NCBI GenBank assembly: GCA_965662365.1
Contig: CBFIHR010000135.1
Span: 1-6,979, forward strand
Origin: CAWVWD01 sp965662365
Lineage (GTDB): Bacteria > Bacteroidota > Bacteroidia > Chitinophagales > Saprospiraceae
Length of the DNA stretch: 6,979 bases
Direction: 5' to 3'
Shown: in pieces, positions 6,611-6,979 of the stretch
How positions within the stretch are numbered: the stretch's first letter is position 1
How the letters are laid out: the number at the start of each line of letters is the position of its first letter
The notes under the pieces: model-generated
What the model was told of the DNA's origin: nothing
Databases searched by the model: none
The model's input: only the letters and a program-made list of their open reading frames with translations
Position numbers and translations under genes: made by a program

Positions 6611-6979
6611 ATGATTAAAAAACATTGGTGGAAAGGTTTATCGGTTTTGATTTTATTGTATGTGTTTATTGTAGGAATGCGAACGCCTCTGGCACAGGGG
6701 ATTTCGAGTTCTTATCCGATTAATATCAAATCTGGTGAAATGGTAACCTTAGATGTTGAAGGTTACAATACTTATTATACAAAGGGGATTAATAATGCTT
6801 TTTTAAAATTAGATTCTATTCATGCGATTAGTCCGAAGCAAATTAAGATAATTGATGATAGAAATCTAAAAATTACATTCATCATTCCGAATGAATTACC
6901 GTACAATGAATCAATTAGCGAAGCGACGCTTGTGGTCAATAATACGCTGAAAGGTTACGCAATTTATCCGGATGCTGTT
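6611..6979 (+). CDS. Probable CcmC/CcsA-type cytochrome c biogenesis protein, N-terminal part only
   Basis: An open frame of 123 codons runs off the window end. Residues 1-30 (KKHWWKGL then SVLILLYVFIVGM) form a first membrane segment that resembles the start of Bacteroidota CcmC/CcsA proteins. Those proteins handle haem in c-type cytochrome maturation through a tryptophan-rich motif in later membrane segments, which are not in this window. Residues about 34-120 are an extracytoplasmic beta-rich stretch (YPINIKSGEMVTLDVEGYNT, KLDSIHAISPKQIKIIDD, ITFIIPNELPYNE), Ig/TIG-like in look, where a compact CcmC would already be at its second membrane segment. Position directly behind ccmB is the main support for the call. 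Without the rest of the gene, a different membrane-anchored protein remains possible. The ATG at 6611 keeps the hydrophobic segment near the N-terminus; the ATG at 6600 opens only a four-codon frame that ends on top of it. Confidence 0.6.
   Translation, partial: MIKKHWWKGLSVLILLYVFIVGMRTPLAQGISSSYPINIKSGEMVTLDVEGYNTYYTKGINNAFLKLDSIHAISPKQIKIIDDRNLKITFIIPNELPYNESISEATLVVNNTLKGYAIYPDAV

Noticed and set aside
6600..6614. Four-codon leader frame whose TGA overlaps the ATG of the ccmC-like gene
   Set aside because: Possible translational coupling, but a frame this short in AT-rich DNA is easily chance and nothing else supports it.
1..6979. CRISPR array, tRNA/rRNA genes, transposase or integrase genes, toxin-antitoxin or phage-defence systems
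   Set aside because: I looked for spaced direct repeats, tRNA arm motifs and typical mobile-element or defence proteins on both strands and saw none.

Overview
The window looks like a piece of a Bacteroidota chromosome, probably a gliding or saprospirid-type lineage. The evidence is two secreted proteins of the type IX secretion (T9SS) style, A-rich leaders instead of Shine-Dalgarno sites, a TTTG-N19-xxxxTTTG-type promoter, AT-rich intergenic DNA, and a CcmB/CcmC-type cytochrome c maturation pair with the Bacteroidota look. Genus cannot be fixed from sequence reading alone.

Left half (1-4996, all genes on the minus strand). A truncated secreted protein (1-762) ends in the typical linker 'LPVELIKFEAK...' that precedes T9SS sorting tails. 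It is followed by 601 bp of AT-rich non-coding DNA. This gap holds a strong minus-strand terminator (809-857), an inverted repeat (900-992) and a second hairpin (1302-1339) that ends the next gene. That gene (1364-4996) encodes a 1210-residue exported multidomain protein: an Asp-box/sortilin-like beta-propeller, a PKD domain, a MAM/jelly-roll-like region, an FN3-like region and a C-terminal T9SS sorting domain.

Middle (4997-5434). A non-coding divergent region has several hairpins and one weak promoter candidate on each strand.

Right half (5435-6979, plus strand). A small DUF1801-like protein, ccmB (haem exporter membrane subunit) and the start of a likely ccmC/ccsA-type gene are in line. 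They are separated by two repeat elements: a heptad-based inverted repeat directly after the DUF1801-like gene, and an 18-bp-period palindromic repeat between ccmB and the ccmC-like gene. The right-hand pair belongs to haem delivery for c-type cytochromes. The left-hand pair belongs to the cell-surface/secreted proteome. The two halves have no evident functional link.

I see no clear new multi-gene system. The best second-look items are the two intergenic repeat families, the terminator with no gene of its own, and the extra extracytoplasmic domain in the ccmC-like protein.
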